Below are positions 1 through 10,859 of a stretch of 64,000 nucleotides of DNA, piece by piece. The notes under the pieces are model-generated. The model had not been told where the DNA came from, did no database searches, and saw nothing but the letters and a program-made list of their open reading frames with translations. The first letter of the stretch is position 1, and each line of letters begins with the position of its first letter. The translations under genes and the position numbers were made by a program. Source of the DNA: Posidonia oceanica (taxonomy: Eukaryota; Streptophyta; Magnoliopsida; Alismatales; Posidoniaceae); NCBI GenBank assembly GCA_037176725.1, contig JAZBRS010000059.1:11085001-11149000 (forward strand), in the 5' to 3' direction.

Positions 1-1134
1 GGTGAGCTTCTTCTTCTTTCTTCTTCCTTGTATGACAAATGTTAGCAAAACAAACAAAAAAACATTGCAAAGATGGATCAATATGTGTAGTAACTTATCC
101 AGAATAAGTAGAAAAGAAGATGGAGAAACATAATGAAATACGTACCCGAGGGGTTTGATCCCCTCGGTTGCAACTAATAAAGATGTATGCTTAGCTACAA
201 CAATATATGAACTCATAAAAATGCTTGATTATGCTATGGAAATAAACATGTGATATGAGAAAAGAAAAGAAAATAATAAAATAAAGTCCCCTTTATCTAT
301 GCACAAAGTGCAAACTGCATTGACATGATGCCAACAACGACAAAGGGGCCCTCAAGCTCTTTCGAAGATTTTCTGCCTCTCAAAATCTCTCTTCACTCTT
401 TCAATTCTCAAGGACCTCACTTTTCTCTAGAAATCTTTCAATCTCAAGAAAACATGTGAGTTCCAAAAATCCGGCCTAAATCCCTCCTAGATCCCTCTTA
501 ATTTTTTCGTCCCTGAACCCTGTGGGGGTACCCTTGCTTTTACAGAAGCAGGGGAGGAGCAAAAAAGGATACAAATGCCAAGTCAACAAAATTTCCTATT
601 TCAGAAGTGTTATACGCTGGAAAACTAACATATAACGTTATAAGCGAGAGTCCCAACGTATAACGACCTCCGAGACATAACTGTCAGGATAAGAGAAGAT
701 TCCCCAATTAAGGAGTCATTAAGTGTGTTTAAACTCAGCTTTGATGGCTTTGACCGGTCAACACGTTCCAAAGAAGGCAAAAAACGATTTTTGGATTTGG
801 CCAAATAAGGAAAGCTTTGGGCTGACTGGGTTGCCACGTTGGACACTGGAAAACCAGGGACCAATGTTAGCCGCTGGATAAGCAGCAGCCAACGTTGTAC
901 GCTGAGAAGCCAGCGTACAACACCCTTAGTCAGTTCAATTTCCAAATTTGGTCAGGACATGAGGGATACTCAAGTTGCCAACACTTGGGGCTTAGATAGT
1001 GATAATTATTTTGGGCTGGAGAGAAAACATTTGGCTCGAGTGAGACATTCTGGATTGGGCAGAGGGCTTCTAAGAGTGACCTAATGCAAGAGACTATACT
1101 AACATGAAGGGAGTGCCAAAACGGGGTATCTACA
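1..1134 (-). repeat. E1 left (3') LTR, 5-prime-cut by window start
   Basis: Direct repeat of about 54319-55450, ending in TCTACA at 1134. The last 1134 of about 1431 bp are present. Differences include a 3-bp indel near base 12 and scattered, mostly transition, substitutions. The TATA palindrome that is intact in the right copy is damaged here (around 531-554). Small ORFs inside it are not credible genes. Confidence 0.9.
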
Positions 1135-1198
1135 GATTGCCCCTCCTTGAAGATGGCTTCGGCATGAAGCTATCTACAAGGCGAGATGATACCCCCGT
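1121..1198. repeat. Inverted repeat linking E1 LTR end to a site beyond the PPT
   Basis: ACGGGGTATC (1121-1130, LTR terminus) is complementary to GATACCCCCGT (1188-1198), with the polypurine tract in the loop. The same arrangement with different bases exists at the E2 and X junctions. Confidence 0.6.
1135..1148 (-). other. E1 polypurine tract
   Basis: Directly inside the left LTR the plus strand reads GATTGCCCCTCC, so the minus (element) strand reads GGAGGGGCAATC followed by TG of the LTR. This is the usual purine-rich primer for plus-strand DNA synthesis next to U3. Confidence 0.75.
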
Positions 1199-1289
1199 GT
1201 GGTGCTACCTGGAGATCCTAAATGAAATCCAATGCCTACTGCCACCAGACTTGGACGGGACACAAAGAGGGTCGGCTAAAGAAACACGG

Positions 1290-1580
1290 CCAAGGGGATT
1301 GCCCAAGGGGAACAAACTAATGACATGCCACAGGGATTGCCCGCAGGGGTCAAACTAACGACATGATGTGCCAAGGGGATTGCCCAAGGGGGTCGAAAAT
1401 AAAAAAACATGACATGCCAAGGGGATTGCCCAAGGGGGTCGGAAATAAAAACATGACATGCCTAGGGGATTGCCCAAGGGGGTCGAAAATAAATGACATG
1501 ACATGCCAAGGGAATTGCCCAAGGGGGTCGAAAATAAAAGACATGACATGCCAAGGGGATTGCCCAAGGGGGTCGAAAAG
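1290..1580. repeat. About 45-bp tandem repeat, seven copies, in E1 3' region
   Basis: Units begin with CCAAGGGGATTGCCCAAGGG or a close variant at 1290, about 1328, 1371, 1417, 1461, 1505 and 1551, giving periods of 38-46 bp. Short tandem arrays just inside the 3' LTR are typical of Tat/Ogre elements. The ORFs across it are by-products of the repeat. Confidence 0.9.
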
Positions 1581-1661
1581 GATACTTCTTTGGCTTTGCT
1601 TGCTTTGTTGGCCCAGTTGTGCTCCGGGGTTCTCTGATTTGCTCTCAATTCTGCTTTGATT

Positions 1662-1685
1662 TGTTGGACGCTGGATTTTTAGCGT
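1662..1685 (+). promoter_or_regulatory. Single GTTGGACGC motif and possible splice acceptor before gene B
   Basis: A copy of the dispersed motif (GTTGGACGCTGG) is followed by GGATTTTTAG, which could be a splice acceptor at 1682. The gene B frame opens just after it and has no ATG of its own. Either an upstream exon is missing or the gene is 5'-truncated. Confidence 0.35.
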
Positions 1686-2311
1686 TTGGAAGAGGCTGGT
1701 CTTTGTCAAGCTCTTCGCCAGTTGCAGCAGCCTATTGACTGGAAGGTGCTTTTCGGCCTTTACGGGCTATGGAATCCTTTGACTCACACATTCTTGTCCT
1801 CTTCAAGGGAGTTGACCATTCTTTTGGAGGAGGTGAGCGCCCTTTTAGGTACTCAACAGGCTGACCCGTCCATTTACTGCAGGGATGCCAACCTTCTGCC
1901 AATCAGGGTGGTAGGCTCTTTTTCTCTTTTAAAGCGCATTTTTGGCTCTGTTGTTGTGCCGAAGGACCTGGTGCTAGATGGCTGTATCAAACTCTCCTCC
2001 TTGTGGAAATTTTTCTGTGAACAGCGCGACAGCATCCGCTCCGAGGCTTCCTACTTGGAATGTGTCTTTATTCTGATCGAGGGACTGGTACTCTTCCCAA
2101 ATGAAGCCCTGACCATTAGCACCTACCATGCTGAGCTCATGTGCATCTGCGTTCGCAATCCGAAGAAATGCTTGGGTCAGTCTGTTTTGGCTTTCACCAT
2201 CCGGGGCTTATCCAATGCCTGCCTCGGGGGACCATTCTTCGGCTCGCCTTTCCTAGTTCTGCGCTGGTTAGAGGAGCATTTTCTTCTACCCCCTTTCGAT
2301 GCTAGCCTTCC
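1683..2311 (+). pseudogene. Gene B, 5' part: PMD-like antisense gene split by insertion
   Basis: An open frame without an ATG encodes about 209 residues. It resembles gene A in this window (40969-42250), especially in the GLWNPLTHTF / LTILLEEVSALLG stretch and in the later SYLECVFILIEGLVLF and FGSPFLVLRWLEEHF stretches. I class the family as plant-mobile-domain-like from the pattern of a hydrophobic helix followed by 'TxxLEDVxxLLG'. This assignment rests on recognition, not a search. The frame is broken at 2311 by the solo LTR and resumes at 36114. A second, uninterrupted copy at 44699-45548 shows that the two halves belong together. The apparent C-terminus of this ORF beyond 2311 is LTR sequence read by chance. 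Gene B lies antisense to E1, near its 3' LTR. Confidence 0.7.
2307..2311. other. Target-site duplication CTTCC, left copy
   Basis: CTTCC just before the TG of the solo LTR matches CTTCC just after its terminal CA at 36109-36113. Removing one copy and the insertion restores the gene B frame. Confidence 0.95.
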
Positions 2312-2445
2312 TGTAGTAATCCCAATCGGAATCAGGCTTACTATTAGCGGCGATTTGATCCGAGGAAGAGGCTCAACTCGAAAACACTTAAAATCGAGGA
2401 GAAAAGAGGAAGATAAGACAAATCAGAGTCGCCACCATGTCTATT
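2312..2445 (-). repeat. Solo LTR, left fragment (134 bp)
   Basis: Starts TGTAGTAATCCCAATCGG and is closely related to the first 134 bp of the E2 LTR (start TGTAGCGATCCCGATCGG). It is separated from the rest of the same LTR (30475-36108) by E2. The orientation matches E2. Confidence 0.93.
2441..2445. other. Target-site duplication CTATT, left copy of E2
   Basis: CTATT precedes the TG of the left E2 LTR and is repeated right after the terminal CA of the right E2 LTR (30470-30474). Confidence 0.97.
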
Positions 2446-5400
2446 TGTAGCGATCCCGATCGGAATCAGGCTCGCTATTTAGCGGCGATTGAGATCCGAG
2501 GAAGAGGCTCAACTCGAAAAACACTTAAAATCGAGGAGAAAAGGAAAGATAAGACAAATCAGAGTCGCCACCACGTCTATTAACGGAAGACGAGGAAAAC
2601 CGGGGTAATGCGTGAATTAACGCGCAAAACCGAGCAATAAATGCAAAGCAAAGCAATGCAAAGGGAAACAAATGCAAACAAATGCAAATGAGATGACTCT
2701 AGCCTAGGATAAGGGCGGTACGGTCATTGCGGGCCAAAAGACAGGGCAAGGACTCCTGTTACGTGCGGGGAAGGTGTTAGGCACCCCCGACACGCCCGAG
2801 AATCGGTCTTTCTAGGCTTACGCTCGCATACGCAGGGAAATGCAGGATTGAATGCCTATGTGCCTATAAATGCCTAAATGAATGCTCCAGGAGTGCTCTA
2901 AGTGGGAAAATGCAAGGCAGGGAAGTAAACGTGCTCTCTAAATGCTCAGCTACGCTGTCTGTGTTCCGAATTAGGCGAAGCCTAGCTCGTGAGAACTCCA
3001 GGCAGTAAGCATCACAGCCCTATATGCGAATGCAGACGAGAAAGCAAGACAACGTCAAAATCATGCAATGCGATCGACATGCAGGAGAAAACGACGTAAA
3101 ACGCGCAAAACGAGGCGAGAAACAAGAACGCACACAAAACGGCGCAAAAGGACGAAACTGGTGCGCAAAACAAGCGAAAAAACAAGGCGGCACGCAAAAC
3201 GAGACAACGAAACAGAATGGCAGGCAAAACGGTGCAAAAAGACGATGACGAGCACGCGAAATGGTGCCAAAGCAAGACGAGCGCGCAAAACGGCGCAGAA
3301 GCAAAGCAGGCACGCAAAACGGTGCCAAAACAGCGAAACAAAGCCCCGGAAAAGCTATGCGAATGCAAAATGCAAGGAAGAGATTAGGAGAGGCAAAAGA
3401 GAAGTAAAACAGCGCATGCGTGAGAACAGACGCCGTTCGGGGCCACACAGAGTAGGTGTGAAGACCTACAAAGAGGAGAGTGAGCAAACGGAGGGATTAC
3501 CGCTTCTTTGTGACCGTTTCCCACTAAACCGCTCCACGGTGTGTCTCGCACGCTGCCCAAAGCTCGCGATGCGATCGGATCGTGGAAAAGGGGGAAGAAA
3601 GTCACATTAAGTGGCAAATCCAGGGGAAACACAACACAAAACACTCAAGAGTACGCGAAACGGGGATTGGAATTGATAGACAAGAAGGGGAGGTCCTATT
3701 CTACATGCTCAAAGAGACCGAAAGCGAAAACGAGGTAAACTATGCAAATAGCATGCGAATGAATGCAATGCAAGGGTTCAGGAGGGCATACCTGGAAATC
3801 CTGGAGTCTGATCTGAAATCTGCTCGGTCCATGCTGAAGAGCGCTTCGCTGCGGTCGCCTGGGCAGCTTGCTTGAGAAGATCCAACGGCCGGATTGGAAG
3901 ATATCGCAGCTTCAGGGCGGATGGGCCAGAACAGGAGAGAAGAACAGACCTAGGTGTTCAGGAAGTCCTAGGGGTGTACAAAAGGGTCCTCCCAGGTGGA
4001 TGGGAGCTAAGGGGGCTCTGGTGTGTGCAAAAGAAACTTAATGCAAAGCTACATGAATGCAGATGCATGCAAGATGCCAGAAAAGACAAGGAGGAAGACT
4101 TTTAGGAAAGAAAGGAGTTCAAATGCTATTTTAAAAAAGAAAAGGGGCTTAAATGCAAATTTTTGAAAAGGATTGGGGCTTACAGGCAGGGGCTTTGAAA
4201 ACAGGAGGGGTTGCATGCGGTTTTGTAAAAGACTGGGCTTAGAATGCAATTTTGAAAAGGGGACATGCATCGGAAGAAGTTTTGAAAGCAAAGGACAAGC
4301 AAAAAGCAATTTTGAAAAACTCTAGGGTCTAAAATGCAATTTTCCCAGAAAACAGGGTCCTGGGGAGTCTGGGAATGCAAGTGGAGGGTCCATGTGCAAT
4401 TTTATAAGAATAGGAGCTAAGATGCAACTTTAGGGGCAAAACGGTCTTTTTACATGACTTTAAAAGGATGCAAGGACCTATATGTCATTTTTAAATCATG
4501 CAAGGGTCAAGTACGCAATTTTAGATGTAAAATGTGTTCTGAAATCAAGGTCTGGGGACTGACATGCAATTTTTGAAAATACAAGGTTGAAAATGCAATA
4601 CAATAAGCTAAGATGCATGCAGAATGGTTACTATACATTTAAAATGGACTTAGATGCAAAAATGAAATAACAGAGGGGCAAATGTGCAATGCAGCATGCA
4701 AAATACGAAAATAAACCCTAAGTTCTACAGTGCATTGGACTAAGATACAGAAACAAAAACTGAGAAGGACCCAGAACGCAATACAATAAGGCAAACTTAC
4801 AGCATTTAAATTAAATAATCTACTGTAGGATTCAGATGCAAAAATTAAAAGCAGAGGGGCTAAAACATAAAAAGTTACAACTATACAGCATAGTAAAAGG
4901 TCTGGAATGTAAATATGGAAAAGCAGAGATAATTAAAGCAATTTAGCATGGTTTTAAATCACAACAAAGCAAGCATTAAACTGATTTGGACCTAAACGCA
5001 ATATTAGAAACTTAATATAACATAAATGCAATGCAAGTAAAATTAAACAAGTTAACGAAAAAAAAGAAAAGAAAGGAACTTACAGTGGATGGAGGCCGGA
5101 GCTCGCCGGCGTTCCTCTGGACCGGTGGAGGGGAGGTGATGCGAGGCGGCGGAGAGCTGGGGGGGAACCGGTGTGACGCGGCGGAGGCGGAGGAGGTCTG
5201 CGGCGGAGCTTCGGCGGCGGCGGGCGTGTGTGGGGAGCTGCTGTCCTTGCAGCGCCGGCGACCGGTGCCGGAGAAGAAGGTAACTCCGGCGAGTGTTTGC
5301 GGGCGGCACAGGTGATGAAATCCCTCGGGGAAAAGTCGAGGAGCAAGAGGGCGACGAGGGGAATCCAGGGGAGGGTTTCTTCGGCCCTCACGCGCGCTGG

Positions 5401-8143
5401 AAGAGGCCACCCATCCAGGAGGATTTCGGCCGACCGGAGGGAGGTGGAGACGGCGGAGGACGGCGGCTGCTGGTGCGGGGGCGGTTCGGGGGCGTCGCCG
5501 GAGGTCCAAGGAAGATGACGGAGTAATCGGAAGCGCGTTCTACAGCCCGGGGCGAGATCTGGTTCAGTGGAGACTTTGCTGTGAAGGCCGAGGTGGGTGC
5601 GGCGTTGTGTGGCGCTCCAAGGCGAGGCGAAGGTACGGGCGGCTAGGTGGTTGTTCGGGGAGTGCGTGGGAGGAAACAGAAGTGGATTTCACTGAGTGTG
5701 GAGGAAGATATGGGTGTTTGAAGATTTTGGCAAAAAAGAGGACCCAAGTGTTTGTAGTGGACTGTGGGGTGTGTGGGAGGTTTCAGGATGTGATCTTGGA
5801 TGGCTCGGGAAGGTGGTTGCTTGGTGAGTCTGATGGCAAAGTTCTGGGATTTTAGGAGGCTCGTGGTGGTGGGTTTGCAAGGAAGAAGGTCGCTCTGAGC
5901 TTGTTGGGTGCTGAAGGGTTTGGAGCTCGATTCCGGGAAGGTTTCAAGGTGTTTTTCAGTTCTGGAAGAAGGGTGAGAGAGCTGGGAACTTGGTCTTTCC
6001 AGGTGTAGTGGCCGAACTCCTTTCTGATTCCAAAATCCCAAGTTTTGTTGCTTCAAAGTTGCTGGTTTCCAACAGTCAAAGGGAGGGCATGGGTCTCTGT
6101 TTTTCTGCCACCATTGGCAGGGCATGGAGGGAATGGCCTTGGTCGTGGGTCGTGGGTGATGGTGGGAGGTCAAGGTGGTGTCAGGGAGGTTTGAAAAAAA
6201 AGAAAGCCAATGGGGGAGAGGTCTGCTGTCGTTTTTTGTGAGAAGAGGAGAAGAAGAGAGGAAGAAGAAGAAGAAGAGAAGGAGGGAAAGAGGAGGGGAA
6301 ATGCATGGGCCGTGGGTTGGGCTTGAGAGAAAAAAAAAAGAAATTAAGAAAGAAGGAAAGAAGGAGGGGGAAAGTGGAATGGGTTGGACCAAAAGAAAGG
6401 GGAGAAGGAAGAAAAAGAAAGAAAGAGGAGAAAGAAGAAGGAGAGGGAAAAGTGAGGAAATAAAATTAGGAAAAATAAATTAAAAATAAGTAAAAATACT
6501 AGAAAGGTTGTGTTGTGAGTTAGGATTTTAATTAGATTTTTAGTGACTATTTTTAGGTTAATTAGTGTGCTTTGGGCTTGATTGAGGTTTTAGGGTTTTG
6601 GTCTTGCTTTTAATTAGTTTTTACTTGATTAAGTGTTTGTTAAATCTTTTTAAATTGTTTTAAAAATTGTGTTTTTCTTGTGGAGCATTTTAGGATGTTG
6701 ATTAGGATTTTTTCAGGATTTATTTTCATATTAATCGGAATAGGTTTTGGGTTTTTAAGTCTTAGTCTTCTTAGGTTTTTTTTTTTTTTTTTTCTTTTTT
6801 AAGTCTTTTGGATTAGGTTTTTTAATTTTTATTTGTTGATTTTTCTTGATGTTTTTTAATTAGGTTTCTCTTGTTTGATTAAGACTCTTCAAGTCTTTTT
6901 GATGTGTTCTTCATTCTTTTTAATTGAGTTCTCAAATTGTTTTCCTTAGGTTTGTTAAGTTAAGCTTTTTCTTTCATTAATTACTTATCTTAGTGTTCTT
7001 AACTGTTTCACTTCTTTTTTAGGGTTTGTTTTTTAATTCTTTTGGTAGGGTTTTCATTTTTGGTGGGTCTTGATTTTGTTTTAGTTTTTTCTTAGATTTT
7101 TCGGTATTTTATTTTGGTTTGTTTCGCATTTTTTAGTTTGCGTGCTTGATTTTCTTTTTAGCTTAGTTTAGTTAAGTTTAAGTTTTTAATTGCTTGCTTA
7201 ATGTTTTTTAATTGTTTCTCTTAGAGTTCTGGTTTGTCTCTTTTATGTTTTGGAATTTTACAGATTTTTAGGGGTTTTTATGGGTTTTTGCAAAAGAAAG
7301 AAAAGGAAAAGGGAAGGAGGAAGAAAATGGAAAAAGGGAGAAATAAAAGGGAAAGAGATGAGTTGGAGGGAAATGATTTTTTTAAAATTCAGGAAAAGTG
7401 CTAAAAATAAAATAAAAATAGGAATAAGATAGAGAAGGGATAGAAGCACAAAGGGGGCCCACAGCCAGGCCAGGGAAAGGGCAAAAAGGGGATGAAAAGG
7501 GAGATGATAATCAGGAGAGAGAGAGGAGAGAGAAAAAGATAATCCTGGAGAGAGAAAAGGATAATTTGGGTGAATGGAGGTCTTAAGGGTCTTGGAATGG
7601 GGTGAAAATTGGCGAGTGGGTAGTCTAGGGCTTAAGGTATTGGGTCTAAGGTTTTGGTTCGATTCTAAGAAGGTTTTGGAGGGGTTTCAAGGTGTAGAAA
7701 AAGGGGAAATTCACCTAGGTTTTCTAGGGTTTTTGGGAATGGGTTAGGTTTAGAAATTTCTGGGTTCTAGAGTAGGTTTGTTGAGTGGGTGTTGGTGGAT
7801 TTTCCTATGGATTTTGGTCAAGTTTTGAGCTCGGGAAGAGGGGTAAAGGCTTAGGTCAAGTTGGCTGGTTATGAAGGGTAGAAAGGAGGGTTAGGGTTTG
7901 GGTTTGGCTTGGGTTTTGAATGGTTTTAGGGTAAGGTTTTGGATGGTTTCAAGGTAAGGTTTTGAGAGGATTTTGGGGTGGTTTTCTGGGTTAGAAAATG
8001 AGTGTGGTTCTAGGTTTGGTTTTGAGGTTTGAGGTGGGGTTTTGATTTGAAAGGAAGGGTGAGGGGGAAAGGTGTAATTTTGGTTTTCTTCCTAGCCGCC
8101 CGAGATCTTGCCAATTCAGCCTTGTCGAAATGGGGTGTCAACA
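2446..8143 (-). repeat. E2 left (3') LTR, 5.7 kb
   Basis: TG...CA repeat identical over long stretches to 24770-30469. On the plus strand it contains a 3060-3340 block of repeated CGCAAAACG-type words, an A-rich ATGCAA-rich zone (4100-5040), a GC- and CpG-rich segment (about 5090-5540), a purine tract (about 6180-6470), a T-rich zone (6480-7260) and G-rich sequence up to the end. Many ORFs occur on both strands of both LTRs, but none has a recognisable domain, so none is called as a gene. Confidence 0.97.
2757..2812. promoter_or_regulatory. Conserved LTR block with small hairpin
   Basis: The run around GGAAGGTGTTAGGCACCCCC is shared with the right E2 LTR (25081-25136), the solo LTR (about 30647-30702), LTR X (about 57121-57170) and fragment Y (about 59881-59929). 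GGTG and CACC flank a 5-nt loop. In the element sense it lies about 310-365 bp from the LTR 3' end, probably in R/U5. Function unknown. Confidence 0.6.
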
Positions 8144-8211
8144 GATGCCCCTCCCTGAGCGAGGTCAAGGGGACCGAGACCGCTGCTCAGGGTTGACAAG
8201 ACACCCCATTT
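8128..8211. repeat. Inverted repeat across the E2 LTR/PPT junction
   Basis: AAATGGGGTGTC at the LTR end (8128-8139) pairs with GACACCCCATTT (8200-8211). An inner stem, CCCTGAGC (8154-8161) with GCTCAGGG (8185-8192), lies inside it. The PPT sits in the enclosed region. Junctions X and E1 share the outer pairing. Confidence 0.65.
8144..8156 (-). other. E2 polypurine tract
   Basis: Plus-strand GATGCCCCTCCCT directly after the LTR gives AGGGAGGGGCATC on the element strand, immediately followed by the LTR TG. Confidence 0.9.
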
Positions 8212-8220
8212 GACCGGAGG

Positions 8221-8690
8221 GCCAAAAGATTTGCTATTGGCGTGAGTTACTTATTCGGCGGATGCACCGAACGTCGTAGCCCATTGCCGTAATGCAAGAT
8301 GCTAGGTGCAGTTGAATGATGCTAAGTATGCAATGCATGCTAATGCGATGCAAAAGTTAGTACAAAAGTTAGTGCAACTAGAAGAGATGCTGATGCCGTG
8401 CAAGTGATGCTGATGATGTTAAATTAATATGCAATGCTAGCTGAGAAGGTGCGGAGATGATGCAAGAGAAAAGACAAAAGGACGCGATGTGGCGCAAGGA
8501 TCTGGCAGGGAGGCCAAACTTACGCGACAAAGCGAGGGGAAACAGGGTGCAGCTTGTCCCCGTCTGGGGAACAAGCCAACAGAAAAGAAAAGGGAGCGAG
8601 GGGAGAGAGGCCAACTCTCCTATCGTAGAAAGGGGGTGCGTGACTTTGTCTTCCTGGGACAAGGTCACGCCGAAAAGGAGAAAAAAAAAT
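8221..8690. other. Non-coding part of the E2 3' untranslated region
   Basis: Rich in GATGC and ATGCAA words. Two imperfect stem-loops are visible, around 8550-8574 (CTTGTCCCC with GGGGAACAAG) and 8640-8668 (GTGACTTTGTC with GACAAGGTCAC). No credible gene. The small ORFs have no family features. Confidence 0.5.
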
Positions 8691-9560
8691 GATAAGGTGA
8701 CGGGCTTATCGTCCGGATAGTTTACGGTCCTATCAACCGGGAGTGACAGTTTACGGTCCTGTCAACCGGAGCAGTTGTGAGTGATAGTTACTGGATATCA
8801 GCCGTATAACATGGTTGTGGGATAGTTTACAGTCCTATCAACTGGCGGATAGTTTACAGACCTATCAACTGGCGGATAGTTTACAGACCTATCAACTGGA
8901 AGCCACAAACCATGAGGGATAGTTACTGGATATCAGCCGTATAACGCAATGCCGGATAGTTTACAGTCTATCATCTGGAGCGACAGTTTACGGTCCTGTC
9001 AACCGGCGGATAGTTTACAGTCCTATCAACTGGAAACGGCATTGCGAGGGACAGTTACTGGATGTCAGCCGTATAACATCATTGCGCGTGGTAGTTTACA
9101 GTCCTACCAACTGGTGGATAGTTTACAGACCTATCAACTGGAGCGACAGTTTACGGTCCTGTCAACCGGCGGATAGTTTACAGACCTATCAACTGGAAAC
9201 GCGCAATGATGAGGGATAGTTACTGGATATCAGCCGTATAATGCAATTGCTGGTGATAGTTTAGGAATATCAGCCTAACGACAGTTTACGGTCCTGTCAA
9301 CCGGCGGATAGTTTACAGACCTATCAACTGGAGGATAGTTTACAGACCTATCAACTGGAAACCGCAATTGCAAGGGACAGTTACTGGATGTCAGCCGTAT
9401 AACGTAATTGCACGCGATAGTTTACAGACCTATCAACTGGAGCGACAGTTTACGGTCCTGTCAACCGGCGGAGAGTTTACAGACCTATCAACTGGAAAAA
9501 GTGCAATTACGAGGGACAGTTACTGGATGTCAGCCGTATAACACAACTGCGGGCCAACCA
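8691..9560. repeat. Array 1: nested hairpin blocks in the E2 3' UTR
   Basis: About 28-bp units with stems GATAG/CTATC, GACAG/CTGTC or GGTAG/CTACC around a 9-nt TTTACRGWC-like loop occur in sets of two to four. Each set is enclosed by a longer stem: 8810-8820 with 8903-8914, 8945-8954 with 9037-9046, 9078-9089 with 9199-9210, 9242-9250 with 9364-9372, 9404-9413 with 9501-9510. Sets are separated by a connector hairpin (GATA or GACA, GTTACTGGA, TATC or TGTC) followed by AGCCGTATAA. The enclosing stems differ in sequence but all are complementary, one with a single bulge. Confidence 0.92.
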
Positions 9561-9574
9561 TGGATCGGCCAGAA

Positions 9575-9745
9575 GATAGTTTAGGTTATCAGCCTGAGAG
9601 TGATTGATTGATGATAGTTTCGGATATCATCCTAGCACGAGTGATTGATTGATGATTGATAGTTTCGGATATCAGCCTAGCACGAGTGATTGATTGATGA
9701 TTATTGTTTCGGATATCAGCCTAGCACGAGTGATTGATTGATGAT
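9575..9745. repeat. Array 1b: short repeats with GATA/TATC hairpins
   Basis: Units of about 41 bp contain GATAGTTTCGGATATC followed by AGCCTAGCACGAG and GATTGATTGATGAT. The stem GATA/TATC and the GTTT loop start continue the pattern of array 1. One unit has lost the 5' arm (TTATTGTTTCGG). Confidence 0.8.
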
Positions 9746-9769
9746 AAGAGGGGACGAGATCATGATGAG

Positions 9770-10345
9770 GATGATAAGATATCGGACTTATCGGCCGGCA
9801 AAGAGGGGATGAGGTAATGATGAGAAGTTAATCTAAAGAGGGGGATGAGATCATGATGAGAAGCTAAGCTAAAGAGGGGGATGAGATCATGATGAGAAGC
9901 TAAGCTAAAAAGGGGGATGAGATCATGATGAGAAGCTAAGCTAAAGAGGGGGATGAGATCATGATGAGAGTTTAAGCTAAAGAGGGGGATGAGATCCTGA
10001 TGAGAAGCTAAGCTAAAGAGGGGGATGAGATCATGATGAGAAGCTAAGCTAAAGAGGGGGATGAGATCATGATGAGAAGCTAAGCTAAAGAGGGGGATAA
10101 GATCATGATGAGAGTTTAAGCTAAAGAGGGGGATGAGATCATGATGAGAATTTAAGCTAAAGAGGGGGATGAGATCATGATGAGAAGCTAAGCTAAAGAG
10201 GGGGATGAGATCATGATGAGAGTTTAAGCTAAAGAGGGGGATGAGATCATGATGAGAAGCTAAGCTAAAGAGGGGGATAAGATCATGATGAGAGTTTAAG
10301 CTAAAGAGGGAGATGAGGGAATGATAAGAATGATAAGATATCGGA
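9770..10345. repeat. Array 2: 36-bp tandem repeat, about 13 copies
   Basis: The period is exactly 36 bp in the middle (for example 9845 to 9881). The unit contains ATGAGATCATGATGAG and AAGCTAAGCTAAAGAGGG and holds the palindrome ATCATGAT. The array is bounded on both sides by a GATAAG/CTTATC hairpin followed by GGCCGGCAAAGAGGGG (near 9775 and 10332). Confidence 0.93.
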
Positions 10346-10393
10346 CTTATCGGCCGGCAAAGAGGGGATGAGGGAATGATGAGAAGAAATCAT

Positions 10394-10859
10394 CCCATGA
10401 CGCCAGGAACGTCATGGGGGAAAGAGGAAAAGAATGATACCGAGGGGCGATCAAAAGATGCCCCTGGTGTCGGGATGACACCAGGGGTTGGCCAGCGCGT
10501 CCTTGGCATCGAAAGCAGAGAGTGATGACAAGAGTGTCGTGCTTGTCAGACGAGTAGTTTGGGGTACCAGCCCGCAAGGGACTCAGCTGAGGGTGATCAG
10601 CTGAGGAAGATGTCAGGTTGACGGACCTTTCGCCGAGCAGTTTGGGGTGCCAGCCCACAGAAGACAGTGAGCCAGCTGGGGACGACCAACTGGGGACTCA
10701 GCTGGGGATGACCGGCCGAGAAGAGTGACAGGTTGACGGACCTTTCACCGAGCAGTTTGGGGTGCTAGCCCACAAGGGAATTCAGCTGAGGATGATCAGC
10801 TGGGGATGATACCGCAGGGCAGCCAAAAGATGCCCCTGGTATCAGGATGATACCAGGGG
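10394..10859. repeat. Three strong perfect hairpins
   Basis: 10394-10418 has a 9-bp stem CCCATGACG/CGTCATGGG. 10461-10487 has an 11-bp stem CCCCTGGTGTC/GACACCAGGGG with loop GGGAT. 10833-10859 has an 11-bp stem CCCCTGGTATC/GATACCAGGGG with loop AGGAT. The last two differ by a matched base-pair change. Confidence 0.85.

Noticed and set aside
2312..2450. C-terminal end of the 254-residue ORF starting near 1686
   Set aside because: This part is solo-LTR sequence read through by chance. The true continuation of the gene is at 36114.
3012..3610. Several overlapping ORFs on both strands of the LTR (also 25336-25934)
   Set aside because: They arise from the repeated CGCAAAACG-type words that lack stops in several frames. 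The compositions are biased and no family is recognised.
5090..5540. CpG-rich segment of the E2 LTR as a host gene promoter
   Set aside because: It is present in both LTRs and, diverged, in the solo LTR and LTR Z, so it belongs to the LTR family and no gene follows it.
5643..6392. 249-residue minus-strand ORF in the E2 LTR, repeated at 27967-28716
   Set aside because: It crosses a purine/pyrimidine tract and has no domain. It is duplicated only because the LTR is duplicated. Chance ORF.
8716..9510. Array resembling a CRISPR (short repeats with spacers)
   Set aside because: The window is a plant retrotransposon, the units are hairpins with variable spacing, there are no cas genes, and the 'spacers' are repeats themselves.
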